Source of the DNA: JBKCUI01 sp052161605
GTDB taxonomy: Bacteria; Planctomycetota; Planctomycetia; Pirellulales; Pirellulaceae
Assembly: GCA_052161605.1 (NCBI GenBank)
Contig: CP197409.1
Strand: one strand, 5' to 3'
DNA length: 64,000 bases
Every line of letters starts with the position of its first letter. The stretch's first letter is position 1. Shown piece after piece: positions 32,071 through 40,492 of this stretch. Under the pieces are notes generated by a model. That model searched no databases. It saw nothing but the letters and a program-made list of their open reading frames with translations, and was not told where the DNA came from. The position numbers were made by a program, and so were the translations under genes.

Positions 32071-34955
32071 TTCTTTCCCCGTTTGACATCTACCTTGAGC
32101 GGAACACTTAACGGCATCACATTAATCATGGCGTCGCGAACCAGATCTGCCAATGGCTCGCACAGTTCATCGGGGCAGTCGAAAATCAATTCGTCATGGA
32201 TTTGCAAAATCATTTTAGCCGGCCACTCCGTGGCTCGTAGACGTTTCCGAATTTCGATCATCGCCATTTTGATCATGTCGGCCGCAGAACCTTGAATGAC
32301 AGTGTTGACGGCCATTCGCTCTGGTTCTAATAATTGCTTCTGTTTGGCCTCTGGCAGGCTTGGGTAATCACGAATACCGAGGAGGCTGCGTTTTCGACCA
32401 GACATGGTTTTAACGTAGCCGTTTTTTCGACAATCGACGAGAGTTTCGCTTATAAAGTTTCGAACAGAAGGATACTGCGCGAAGTAGGCGTCGATGAAAT
32501 CGCTGGCATCGGTACGGGAAATCCCCAGGCTCTTGGATAATCCGAACGGGCTTTGTCCATAAATGATGCCGAAATTGACCGCCTTGGCTCTGCGGCGCAT
32601 TTCGGACGTGACCTCGCTAAGTCCGACACCATGAATTTGAGCCGCTACTATGGTGTGGATATCTTGATCGTCTCGAAACGCGTGGCTCATGATCTCGTCT
32701 TGTGAGCAGTGTGCTAAAACTCGCAATTCAATTTGCGAATAATCAGCCGCCACGAGCGACCAGCCGTCAGCCCGCGATAAAAACGCCGAGCGAATCGAGC
32801 GACCCTCCGCAGTTCGAACGGGAATATTTTGAAGATTCGGTTCGACACTACTCAATCGGCCTGTGGCTGCAATATCCTGTCGAAAGGAAGTGTGCAAGCG
32901 ATTGGTCTTAGGGGAGACCAGCTTCGGCAATGCATCAACATAAGTATTCTTTAGCTTGGTGAATTGGCGATACTCGATGATCTTCGCGGGAAGTGGATGC
33001 TCGGGGGCTAGTTCCTCCAAAACTTCGGCATCGGTGCTCGGACCGGTTTTGGTTCGTTTCACAACACGCAAACCAAGCTTTTCAAAAAGAATAGTGGACA
33101 ACTGTTTGGGGCTGTCGGGATTGAAAGACTCCCCTGCTAGCTCGATGATCTCGTCGAACAGGGCGATCGTACGAGCTTGGAAGGATGTGCCCAATTCTTT
33201 TAGCCGATCGATCGAGATGCGGATCCCTTCGAGTTCCATGTCCGTTAGCACGTTGATTAACGGCAATTCCAGCTCGGTCATCACTTTGTCTAGCGATTCT
33301 TCCGCGAGCCGTTTCTGCATAATAGGAAACAGCCTAAACGGAACATCGACATCTTCGCAGGCATAGGGGCCAATGGCATCGAGCGGGACATCGGCCATGG
33401 ATCCTTGATTCTTTCCCGAACCGATCAAGGAAGTTATGGGGGTGTTGTTGTGACCGAGCCACCGCTTTGCGATGTCGTCCAGGTCGTGATTGCGGCCTCC
33501 CGCGTCCAGTAGATAGTCGGCCACCATGGTGTCGAAGCCGATGTTCTCAAGCTCGACACCGTGGTTTCGCAGAACGATCAAATCGTACTTGATATTCTGA
33601 CCGATGAAGGTTCTTCCGGAATCCGATGCGAGATTGCTAATCTCCTGACGAACTTGTTCCCAATCCAGTTGAGGTGCACCGGAGGGAGACAAAATAGGAA
33701 TGTAGGCCGCAGAGCCTGGTTGCCAGGAAAGGCTTAATCCAACAATCGCAGCATCTCGCGCACGAGTTGATGTCGTCTCGGTGTCTATCGCAATCACCCT
33801 TGCATCGCCGATGTCTGCGATTAAGCGTTTCCATTCTTCGGTGCATGTTACCGTTCGATATCCGTCTCGCGACAATTGGTTATCAACCGGTTCTGTAGGG
33901 GCATCTGGTTTGTCTAAATTAAGGAACTGTTCTGCTAAGCGTCGAAAACCGAGGTCCTGGAACAGATTCTCCGCTGCATCGCGATCTAAGGATTGCGGTT
34001 GCATTTCGCTCCATGCCAGCGAAATGGGACAGTCTCGCTTTAGCTCGACCAAGGTCCGACTGAGTAAAGCCTTATCTCGGTGGACTCGCAAGTTCTCTTG
34101 TTTCTTGGCACCCGGTACCGAATCAACATTCGCGAGGATATTGTCCAGGGAATCGAACTGCTCGAGGAGTTGTTGTGCGGCTTTGGGGCCAATCATGGGG
34201 ACACCCGGCACGTTGTCAACCGAATCGCCAACCATGGATTGAAAATCCACGACTTGGTCGGGGCGGATGCCCCAAACCGCTTTCAGTTCGTCAGGCCCGA
34301 AGAGTTCATTCTTTCTAAGATTGAGCATTTGTATTCGTTCAGAAAGTAGTTGCCTACAGTCTTTGTCGCTGGTTACTAGCAAAACCCTCGCGCCTCTCGC
34401 GGCCGCGTCGGTGGCCAAGGTTGCCATCAAATCGTCCGCTTCGTAGCCACCAAGGGAAATCTTCGGAATCCGAAGCACATCTAGGCTATGGTGAATGAGC
34501 CCAATCTGTTCGCGCAAAGCGTCCGGCATTGGCTCGCGGTGAGCTTTGTACTGGTCATAAAGTTCGTTGCGAAACGTGATTTCTGATTCATCGAACGTAC
34601 AGACGAGGAAGTCGGGGGTCCATTGCTGAATGAGACTCGCAACATCTCTCAGGAATCCATGGACCGCACCTACCTCTTGCCCTTTGGGATTCGTCATTGA
34701 GGGGAGAGCGTGAAAGACCTGGTAGATCAAGGAGTGCGAGTCAATAAGAATGACGAGATCATCTGGACCAGGGATAGTCGACCTCGGTTTCGTCGGCTTC
34801 ACAGGCTCAGTGGGGGAAGACTCAACGCGGGCAGGTTCAACTGAAACGGACGAGTGCGTCTGAGTGGTCGTCTGATTGTTTGGCTCCTGCACGGAATCGA
34901 CTGGGCTATCCATTTCGAAGAGGGTAGGTTGAGCCGAGTTACGTTTTTTCGCCAT
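32046..34955 (-). CDS. polA: DNA polymerase I
   Basis: 969 residues. All three domains are present. The 5'-nuclease runs from about residue 70 (LVILIDSHSLIYQVFHALPS) through EADDLMATLA and KDCRQLL. The 3'-5' exonuclease starts at VIAIDTETTSTR with the D-x-E motif intact. The polymerase has motif A AADYSQIELRVLAH, motif B RRRAKAVNFGIIYG and motif C QIHDELIFD. An extra Ser/Thr/Pro-rich N-terminal tail of about 65 residues carries QPTLF at residues 9-13, which fits the Q-x-x-L-F sliding-clamp binding pattern. I use the ATG at 34955; a TTG at 35000 would overlap the upstream gene. coaE overlaps its 3' end. Confidence 0.95.
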   Translation of the reverse strand: MAKKRNSAQPTLFEMDSPVDSVQEPNNQTTTQTHSSVSVEPARVESSPTEPVKPTKPRSTIPGPDDLVILIDSHSLIYQVFHALPSMTNPKGQEVGAVHGFLRDVASLIQQWTPDFLVCTFDESEITFRNELYDQYKAHREPMPDALREQIGLIHHSLDVLRIPKISLGGYEADDLMATLATDAAARGARVLLVTSDKDCRQLLSERIQMLNLRKNELFGPDELKAVWGIRPDQVVDFQSMVGDSVDNVPGVPMIGPKAAQQLLEQFDSLDNILANVDSVPGAKKQENLRVHRDKALLSRTLVELKRDCPISLAWSEMQPQSLDRDAAENLFQDLGFRRLAEQFLNLDKPDAPTEPVDNQLSRDGYRTVTCTEEWKRLIADIGDARVIAIDTETTSTRARDAAIVGLSLSWQPGSAAYIPILSPSGAPQLDWEQVRQEISNLASDSGRTFIGQNIKYDLIVLRNHGVELENIGFDTMVADYLLDAGGRNHDLDDIAKRWLGHNNTPITSLIGSGKNQGSMADVPLDAIGPYACEDVDVPFRLFPIMQKRLAEESLDKVMTELELPLINVLTDMELEGIRISIDRLKELGTSFQARTIALFDEIIELAGESFNPDSPKQLSTILFEKLGLRVVKRTKTGPSTDAEVLEELAPEHPLPAKIIEYRQFTKLKNTYVDALPKLVSPKTNRLHTSFRQDIAATGRLSSVEPNLQNIPVRTAEGRSIRSAFLSRADGWSLVAADYSQIELRVLAHCSQDEIMSHAFRDDQDIHTIVAAQIHGVGLSEVTSEMRRRAKAVNFGIIYGQSPFGLSKSLGISRTDASDFIDAYFAQYPSVRNFISETLVDCRKNGYVKTMSGRKRSLLGIRDYPSLPEAKQKQLLEPERMAVNTVIQGSAADMIKMAMIEIRKRLRATEWPAKMILQIHDELIFDCPDELCEPLADLVRDAMINVMPLSVPLKVDVKRGKNWAECEAM

Positions 34956-34980
34956 GAGAATGAATTTGGTGAGATGAGTA

Positions 34981-35973
34981 TTATCGGACTGCTGAACCAA
35001 GGACGATCAGGAATGCGATCAGGATAATGATTGCCAGAACAGCAGCAATGACTACTGCCAGTTTTGTGCCCGAGAACGGAGCAACTCCGGTTACTTCGCC
35101 GGTTTGGCCATTGACAAGTACTCGGTACGGTTTCTGTTTGTAGTGATAGACCATAATCCAGACGGGCAACAGTACCGGTGTGCTTTTCATGTTGCGTGCA
35201 AAAAGATTGACATGCAGATTCCTGACGTTTCCGCGTATGGTGGATTGAACGGTTCTGCTGGCTTGCTGTTCCAGAATGGCTTGAGCAAAATTGCGAGCAT
35301 CTCGCCGTGTTGTTCGGAATTCTTCGACGACAATGTTGTGTAGATCTAACTCGTCAGGAGTAACACTCTTTGATAGGTCAAAGGGACATAAGTCGCGAAT
35401 CTCCACGGGAGTGAGCGTACCTGAAGCTCCCACCAGAACATTGTCAAAGCGTTCCTCGGTCGTTCCCGAGATGGGATACCAGCTAGCTCTAGCTCCGGCG
35501 GGAACAGCAGATGTATCAGCGGTCCAGGAAACATCTGCCTGGGCATAGAATACCCAAAAAGGAACGAAGACCGCCGTGACTTTGCTGATGACCGAGTCCG
35601 TCGAGGCATCTCCAGGACGCCAAAAGCCTTGTGACAACCACTTTCGAATCAATCCTTCTACATCTCGATGCTGAATGCGAAACGGAATGACAGATTTAGG
35701 GCGGATCGTTCGGGCAGTTGGCCGAGAGGTTAGCTTTTCGCTGCCGCAGAACGGACATCGCAACTGTTGAGCCGAGGCATCGTAACTCATCGATGCACTG
35801 CACTGTTCGCATTGAAAACTAAGAATGCTCGCGACCGTTTGCAACGCGGACGTTTCCTCGATACCAACACCGACGGTGTCGACGCCTTGTAGATTCTCGG
35901 TGCCGCAATTGGAGCAAAAGAGATCTTCCGGATCCAGAAACGAGCGACAGACTCTGCAGCGAGACTCTTCCAT
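34981..35973 (-). CDS. Zinc-ribbon protein with C-terminal membrane anchor (paralogue 2)
   Basis: 330 residues. Two zinc ribbons lie at the N-terminus: CRVCRSF with CSNCGTE, then CEQCSASM with CPFCGSE. A central beta-rich region follows with VTAVFVPFWVFYAQADVSW. It ends with PYRVLVNGQTGEVTG and a single C-terminal hydrophobic segment of about 22 residues. The layout is the same as the upstream gene, so they are paralogues. The ATG at 35973 shares one base with the upstream stop (TAATG), indicating coupling. The stop is 25 bp before the polA start. Function is unknown; a link to polA is suggested only by position. Confidence 0.75.
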   Translation of the reverse strand: MEESRCRVCRSFLDPEDLFCSNCGTENLQGVDTVGVGIEETSALQTVASILSFQCEQCSASMSYDASAQQLRCPFCGSEKLTSRPTARTIRPKSVIPFRIQHRDVEGLIRKWLSQGFWRPGDASTDSVISKVTAVFVPFWVFYAQADVSWTADTSAVPAGARASWYPISGTTEERFDNVLVGASGTLTPVEIRDLCPFDLSKSVTPDELDLHNIVVEEFRTTRRDARNFAQAILEQQASRTVQSTIRGNVRNLHVNLFARNMKSTPVLLPVWIMVYHYKQKPYRVLVNGQTGEVTGVAPFSGTKLAVVIAAVLAIIILIAFLIVLGSAVR

Positions 35974-37154
35974 TAGTTCCCTATCCGCAAGTTGGACACG
36001 AGTCCGATCAGTAGTATTCCAAACAAAATCAATAGCCCAACAGCAATAATTGCTACGACAATGCGTTTGGTCGACCAAGGTTTCTCGCCGTAGACCTTGC
36101 CTGTTTGCCCGTTGACTAGAAAGCGATAGACCTGACCACGGTACTGATACGCCATGACATGAACAGGTAGCAGGACCAAGTCAGTGTCTCCCTCTTCAAA
36201 ATTCGTAAAGACATTGAGGTTGGAATGCGTGTCGCCTGGTAGAAATCGAGCGATCGATTCTTTTTCACGTTTTATGAACTCCGACTTCGCGACTCCTAAG
36301 GCTTCTTCTCTCGTCAACGAATACTCTTCCAGCATCCAGCCTGCCAAGAAATGAGGTCGAAAACGCATCATGCTGGCAAGACGGTAAGGTTGGATAGCGA
36401 GGGCTTCTCGCTGTGGTAACCCCTTGGAGGCAGACACCATGTAACCGGAATAGTACTTTCGAAAGATACCATTCAGTGGCCACCATTCGGTCTCTTGTAC
36501 GGTACGAGTTCTCGTTTCTCGTTTTCCGTTGACGGTAACGGTATAGGTCTCAGTTCGATACCAATACTCGCCAATGCGAGCAGACCATTTGCTGTGAGAC
36601 TTTAGGGTGAAGTGCCAAAAGGGAACATAGACACCTTGTTGTTTGTCCGTTACGGCTCGGTGTTTCAAGTCTCCTGGCCGAAACCAACTGTTTTTTCCGA
36701 GCCACTCGAAAAAAAGTTCTGTTGCCTTTTGCTTGGTAATCGCGAAACCAATCACAAACTCTGGTCGACGACGTGCTGAACTTTGACTCGATTGCTTAAC
36801 CACGTAGGTCGAATCGCAAAAAGGGCATCGCAGGCTATTCAAATCAGAGGGGACATCGATGTCCGCACCGCAATTGTCGCAATGAAAATAGCCCAGTGTG
36901 GCGATGCTGGTGGAGGGGCCAATGGTGGCCGCTGTGTTGATAGGCGTTGTGTTGAGGGACCCCGAGTTGGTCGCTACCGTTGATAGCGTGGAAGCATGAG
37001 GGACGCCGCAGGCTGTACAAAACCTAGACTCGCAAAGACGTGGAGCCCCGCATGTCGAGCACGGCAACAAGGGGGCAGCTCGGATTGCCGACGACTCCTC
37101 GAGAGTCGCGGGTTCGATCAATGTTGCTGAAGATGCATCGGTTTGATTCCGCAT
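35973..37154 (-). CDS. Zinc-ribbon protein with C-terminal membrane anchor (paralogue 1)
   Basis: 393 residues. A first zinc ribbon CSTCGAPR with CTACGVPH and a second CDNCGADI with CPFCDSTY are separated by a Ser/Thr-rich linker. The middle has GVYVPFWHFTLKSHSKWSAR, and the end has YRFLVNGQTGKVYGEKPWST plus a hydrophobic tail. The protein resembles the TFIIB-type zinc-ribbon proteins of other bacteria in general layout. It is the first gene of a minus-strand operon continuing with paralogue 2, polA and coaE. The start ATG is 37154. Confidence 0.75.
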   Translation of the reverse strand: MRNQTDASSATLIEPATLEESSAIRAAPLLPCSTCGAPRLCESRFCTACGVPHASTLSTVATNSGSLNTTPINTAATIGPSTSIATLGYFHCDNCGADIDVPSDLNSLRCPFCDSTYVVKQSSQSSARRRPEFVIGFAITKQKATELFFEWLGKNSWFRPGDLKHRAVTDKQQGVYVPFWHFTLKSHSKWSARIGEYWYRTETYTVTVNGKRETRTRTVQETEWWPLNGIFRKYYSGYMVSASKGLPQREALAIQPYRLASMMRFRPHFLAGWMLEEYSLTREEALGVAKSEFIKREKESIARFLPGDTHSNLNVFTNFEEGDTDLVLLPVHVMAYQYRGQVYRFLVNGQTGKVYGEKPWSTKRIVVAIIAVGLLILFGILLIGLVSNLRIGN

Positions 37155-37388
37155 TTTGCCGGTCTACGCATCCATTCCAAGGTGCACGTTAACGTAAACA
37201 ATCTCACGGTTATTTAAATGCTATCAGAGCGATTTCGCAATGTAGGATTATTTCGCACGAGCAGAATAACCGCTACAGTCGAACTGGTATTGGCCCATAA
37301 CGCATCGTTTCTAGTCGTTTTTTTTATCAAAAACCGGTTTTGACCTAGGTTAGAGGTGGGAAGTCGTTTCTCGAATCCAGGCAAAATC

Positions 37389-37985
37389 ATGGCAGGAAAA
37401 AAAGAAAAAGCGGAAACAGCAAAAGACGTTAAGGCAGCGGCCCACGGAGCAACCGACGGAGCTGAACCCAAGAAAGGGGGAGGTCTAGCCGGAAAGCTAC
37501 TAGTTGCCGCCTTTGTGAGTGGTGTCATTATCACGGAAACGTTCGTGTTCTTCTTTCTGGTCCCCTCCGGCGAGCAGATCGCGGCCCTCGCAGAACAGCG
37601 GCTGATTGCTCAAGCTCAGGAGATTGATTCTAAGGATAAAGTTCACAAGCATGTCGAGGAGGAAATCGTAGAATTTCACCTACCGGTGATCGCGGTACAC
37701 TTTAGGCCGGTCGGAACCGATTCCTATTATCGAGTTGAGTTTGTGCTGTATGCTGAAGTGCTAGCAAAGAATTTGGATCATCTGATCGAGCTTTTCGCTT
37801 CCATGGAGGGACGGGTCAAGAATCGACTTATGCTAGAAATTCGTCAGACCTCACTCCAAGAGCTCGAGGAAAACCAATTGGGCTTGCTTCAGCGGCGATT
37901 ATTAGCGACAGTGACCCAGATGCTGGGCAAAGATGATTTGTTGCTAAACGTCGGATTTGCCGAATATCAAGTACTAGAAGACTAG
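37389..37985 (+). CDS. fliL: FliL-like flagellar basal-body protein
   Basis: 198 residues. A Lys/Ala-rich cytoplasmic N-terminus of about 35 residues leads to one membrane segment (LLVAAFVSGVIITETFVFFF). The periplasmic domain follows, with YYRVEFVLYAEVLAKNLDHL, RVKNRLMLEIRQTSLQELEE and a C-terminal DLLLNVGFAEYQVLED matching the FliL pattern. FliL surrounds the stator in characterised flagella. The first 33 bp of the open frame upstream of the ATG at 37389 lack a start with a ribosome site. fliN and fliO follow. Confidence 0.8.
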   Translation: MAGKKEKAETAKDVKAAAHGATDGAEPKKGGGLAGKLLVAAFVSGVIITETFVFFFLVPSGEQIAALAEQRLIAQAQEIDSKDKVHKHVEEEIVEFHLPVIAVHFRPVGTDSYYRVEFVLYAEVLAKNLDHLIELFASMEGRVKNRLMLEIRQTSLQELEENQLGLLQRRLLATVTQMLGKDDLLLNVGFAEYQVLED

Positions 37986-38028
37986 TTTCCCGGTCTCGGT
38001 CTGCTACAGTCAGTCAAGGAAGATTCGA

Positions 38029-38445
38029 TTGTCCAATACAGATACCTCCAATCCGCAGGCCGCTGACACTAGGCCTGTTGAGAATGTTATCGAGCGAGCA
38101 GAGGCAGCTCTCAAGCAAGTTGAAGAGTCTCTGCAGTCACCTAACGTTCATCGATACCAACTATCTGAACTGGTTGGAGACGAAGGTCCACCTGAGAAAG
38201 TCTCCATCGATCTACTGAGAGATGTGCAGCTCGAACTCAAGGTCGAGCTGGGACGTACCAAGATGAGCCTCGAGGATATCTTGCAATTGCGTAAGGGATC
38301 CGTCGTAACACTGGATAAGCTCGCTGGCGATCCAGTCGATATCTACGTTAATGGCAGGCTTGTAGCACGGGGAGAAGTTCTCGTCCTCAACGACAACTTT
38401 TGCGTCCGAGTCGCGGAATTGGTTGGAAGCGATGTCATCTCTTAG
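38029..38445 (+). CDS. fliN: Flagellar motor switch protein FliN
   Basis: 138 residues. The C-terminal SpoA domain is clear: LLRDVQLELKVELGRTKMSL, then ILQLRKGSVVTLDKLAGDPV and DIYVNGRLVARGEVLVLNDN. The N-terminal 55 residues are variable and charged. FliN forms the lower part of the C-ring and takes part in export and direction switching. The start is TTG at 38029, with AGGA about 8 bp upstream. Its end overlaps fliO. Confidence 0.9.
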   Translation: MSNTDTSNPQAADTRPVENVIERAEAALKQVEESLQSPNVHRYQLSELVGDEGPPEKVSIDLLRDVQLELKVELGRTKMSLEDILQLRKGSVVTLDKLAGDPVDIYVNGRLVARGEVLVLNDNFCVRVAELVGSDVIS

Positions 38446-39256
38446 GACCTTCCTAGAATCATTGTTCGTGCTGAGTGCCAGCAGATTATCAGCCGTCACC
38501 GTGGCTTGTGTGGCTGCTCTGGTGTTCGGCATCCCTGTTCATGCTCAGATGTTTGAGGACCAGAGAATTCGAACGAACCAATCGGCTGGAGAACCATCCT
38601 TGGTACGGGGCACAGGTCGAACGTCAGTTGGTGGGCAACAGACTACTCACCAAGATACTCGTTACGACGCTTGGCAACACTCTCAAGCAGAATCGCAAGT
38701 AAGATCCGCCAGTTACGAATCTCAAACGCCCCCTGCTTCGAGCGGACTCCCGTTTCGTGGCCAAGCGGATAGGACCGATGCGGTCGCCCCAGCGTCTGCA
38801 CAATCCATGGTTGAGCTGAAAGGACCTTCGAAAGCTGGCGATGGCCGAATTACGAAACCAACCAGTCCGTGGAGTACATTTTTCTCGGTTGGGTTTTCGC
38901 TTTGCATCGTCGTCTGCCTATTTTTGGGTGTCGCTTGGATGGCTAAGCGAACGATGCCAGCCGGCTCCTCTAAACTGCCGAATGAAGTCATCGAAGTTTT
39001 GGGCCGTTCCACCATTGCACCACGGCAGCAGGTCTACGTGCTCCGGTTTGGCAGAAAGCTTTTGCTCATTAGCCAGCAGCCAGGACAAACGCAAACGCTA
39101 AGCGAAATCACCGACGAAGAAGAAGTCATCCGACTGGCAGGAATCTGCGAGGCGAACTCTCCACGCTCGAGCACTCGTTCTTTCTCAGACGTTCTGAAGC
39201 AAGTGGCAACAGGAAAGGTTGAAACTGCTCCCGTACGTACACGACGAACAGCCTGA
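38432..39256 (+). CDS. fliO: FliO-type flagellar biosynthesis protein
   Basis: 274 residues from the ATG at 38432, which overlaps fliN by 14 bp. It has a signal peptide (cleavage near VHAQ), then a long Ser/Gln-rich linker, then a membrane segment near residues 155-175 and the FliO domain. This reads KLPNEVIEVLGRSTIAPRQQ, then VYVLRFGRKLLLISQQPGQT. FliO helps assemble the FliPQR export gate. Ordinary FliO lacks a signal peptide with a long periplasmic linker, so this is a bipartite version. Confidence 0.8.
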   Translation: MSSLRTFLESLFVLSASRLSAVTVACVAALVFGIPVHAQMFEDQRIRTNQSAGEPSLVRGTGRTSVGGQQTTHQDTRYDAWQHSQAESQVRSASYESQTPPASSGLPFRGQADRTDAVAPASAQSMVELKGPSKAGDGRITKPTSPWSTFFSVGFSLCIVVCLFLGVAWMAKRTMPAGSSKLPNEVIEVLGRSTIAPRQQVYVLRFGRKLLLISQQPGQTQTLSEITDEEEVIRLAGICEANSPRSSTRSFSDVLKQVATGKVETAPVRTRRTA

Positions 39257-39284
39257 AAAACTACCTAGTTACCGGCCTTAAGAA

Positions 39285-40475
39285 TCATACAACCATCATC
39301 TCATCGAGAGATCGCAAGGCCGTACAAGCGGCATCGACGTCCGCTTGCGTCGAGGTGCAACCAAGGCTTAATCGCAAGGTTCCGCCGAGTTGACGTGTAC
39401 CGAGCGAGTCGTGAATCATCCCCGCGCAGTGGAAGCCTGCCCGGCACTCGACTCCGCCTGCTGAATCCAAAAATACCGCCATTTCTTGCGGGGTTTGAAA
39501 TAGAGACGACGAGCTCTTCGCAACGAGGCTGAAAACGGGTAGCCGCTGCTCAAGGCTTGCGATCGGCGAGCCCACCAATGCGAGGTTTTCGCAGCTGTGA
39601 ATGGTATCAAGAATGGTCTGATTCCAAAGTTCGTAGGGAGGCTCCGCGGATTGCTTCTTCCATTTCAGACCGGCGTTCAAGCTGGCTATGGCGGGAACAT
39701 TCAAATTGCCCGACTCCACGGTTGCTTGCCAGGAGAATTCACCATTGATTTTGTCACTCGACTCACCTGTTCCACCGATTAAAAACGGTGCACATAATCC
39801 TTGTACCACAGACTTAATGATAAGGACTCCAGTTCCCAACATGCCGCATAACCCTTTGTGTCCGGCTGTTGCCAAGATATCAATACCGAGCTCGTGTAAA
39901 TCGATCGGCAAGTATCCGGCAGACTGCGAGGCATCGACCATGAGCAGGATACCTCGAGAGCGAGCAATAGCAGAGATGGCCTTTAGATCTTGTACGGCAC
40001 CGGTAACGTTGGAAACGTGGCTCACAATTAGCAAGCGAGTATCGTTACGGATGGCACTTTCTAAATCCGATGGATCGATCATGCCTTGAGAGTCGCAACC
40101 AACGCTGCTCCATTGCAACCAGTTTCGCGAGGCAGCCAATTCTAGCGGACGCAGCACGCTATTGTGTTCGATCGAGGTTGTGAGAACATGTAAAGGTTGG
40201 CTTGTGGTGCCGAGGGCTAGACCGAAGATCGCTGCGTTGAGAGCGTGGGTACCGTTGCTGCAAAACGCAATCTCTTCGGTAGATGAGGCGTTAAAAAGTG
40301 CGCGTAGGGAGCGACGGGTTTCCTGCACCAAGTTGTTCGACTCAAGACCGCTTTTGTACACACCTCGACTGGCTGGAGCACCGCAGTCAGATTGGTAGTG
40401 CACCATCGCTTCCAACACGCTCGGTGGCTTGGGCCAAGTCGTGGCGGCATGATCCAAATAATGTCTCGCGGGCAC
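39285..40475 (-). CDS. Cysteine desulfurase-like class V aminotransferase
   Basis: 396 residues. The PLP enzyme fold shows YLDHAATTWPKPPSV at the N-terminus, SIEHNSVLRP, VSHVSNVTGAVQDL, LMVDASQSAG (D pairs with the pyridine N) and the Lys in ATAGHKGLCGMLGTG. A catalytic-type Cys is in VECRAGFHCAG near residue 357. The match is to the NifS-like subgroup TIGR01977 rather than to IscS. It could supply sulfur from cysteine, but the partner is not evident in the neighbourhood. Convergent with fliO. Confidence 0.85.
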   Translation of the reverse strand: MPARHYLDHAATTWPKPPSVLEAMVHYQSDCGAPASRGVYKSGLESNNLVQETRRSLRALFNASSTEEIAFCSNGTHALNAAIFGLALGTTSQPLHVLTTSIEHNSVLRPLELAASRNWLQWSSVGCDSQGMIDPSDLESAIRNDTRLLIVSHVSNVTGAVQDLKAISAIARSRGILLMVDASQSAGYLPIDLHELGIDILATAGHKGLCGMLGTGVLIIKSVVQGLCAPFLIGGTGESSDKINGEFSWQATVESGNLNVPAIASLNAGLKWKKQSAEPPYELWNQTILDTIHSCENLALVGSPIASLEQRLPVFSLVAKSSSSLFQTPQEMAVFLDSAGGVECRAGFHCAGMIHDSLGTRQLGGTLRLSLGCTSTQADVDAACTALRSLDEMMVV

Positions 40476-40492
40476 TGTCTAGCGACTCATGA

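Noticed and set aside
34956..35000. Upstream TTG start for polA
   Set aside because: It would overlap the preceding gene and add 15 residues not expected in the family; the ATG at 34955 is better.
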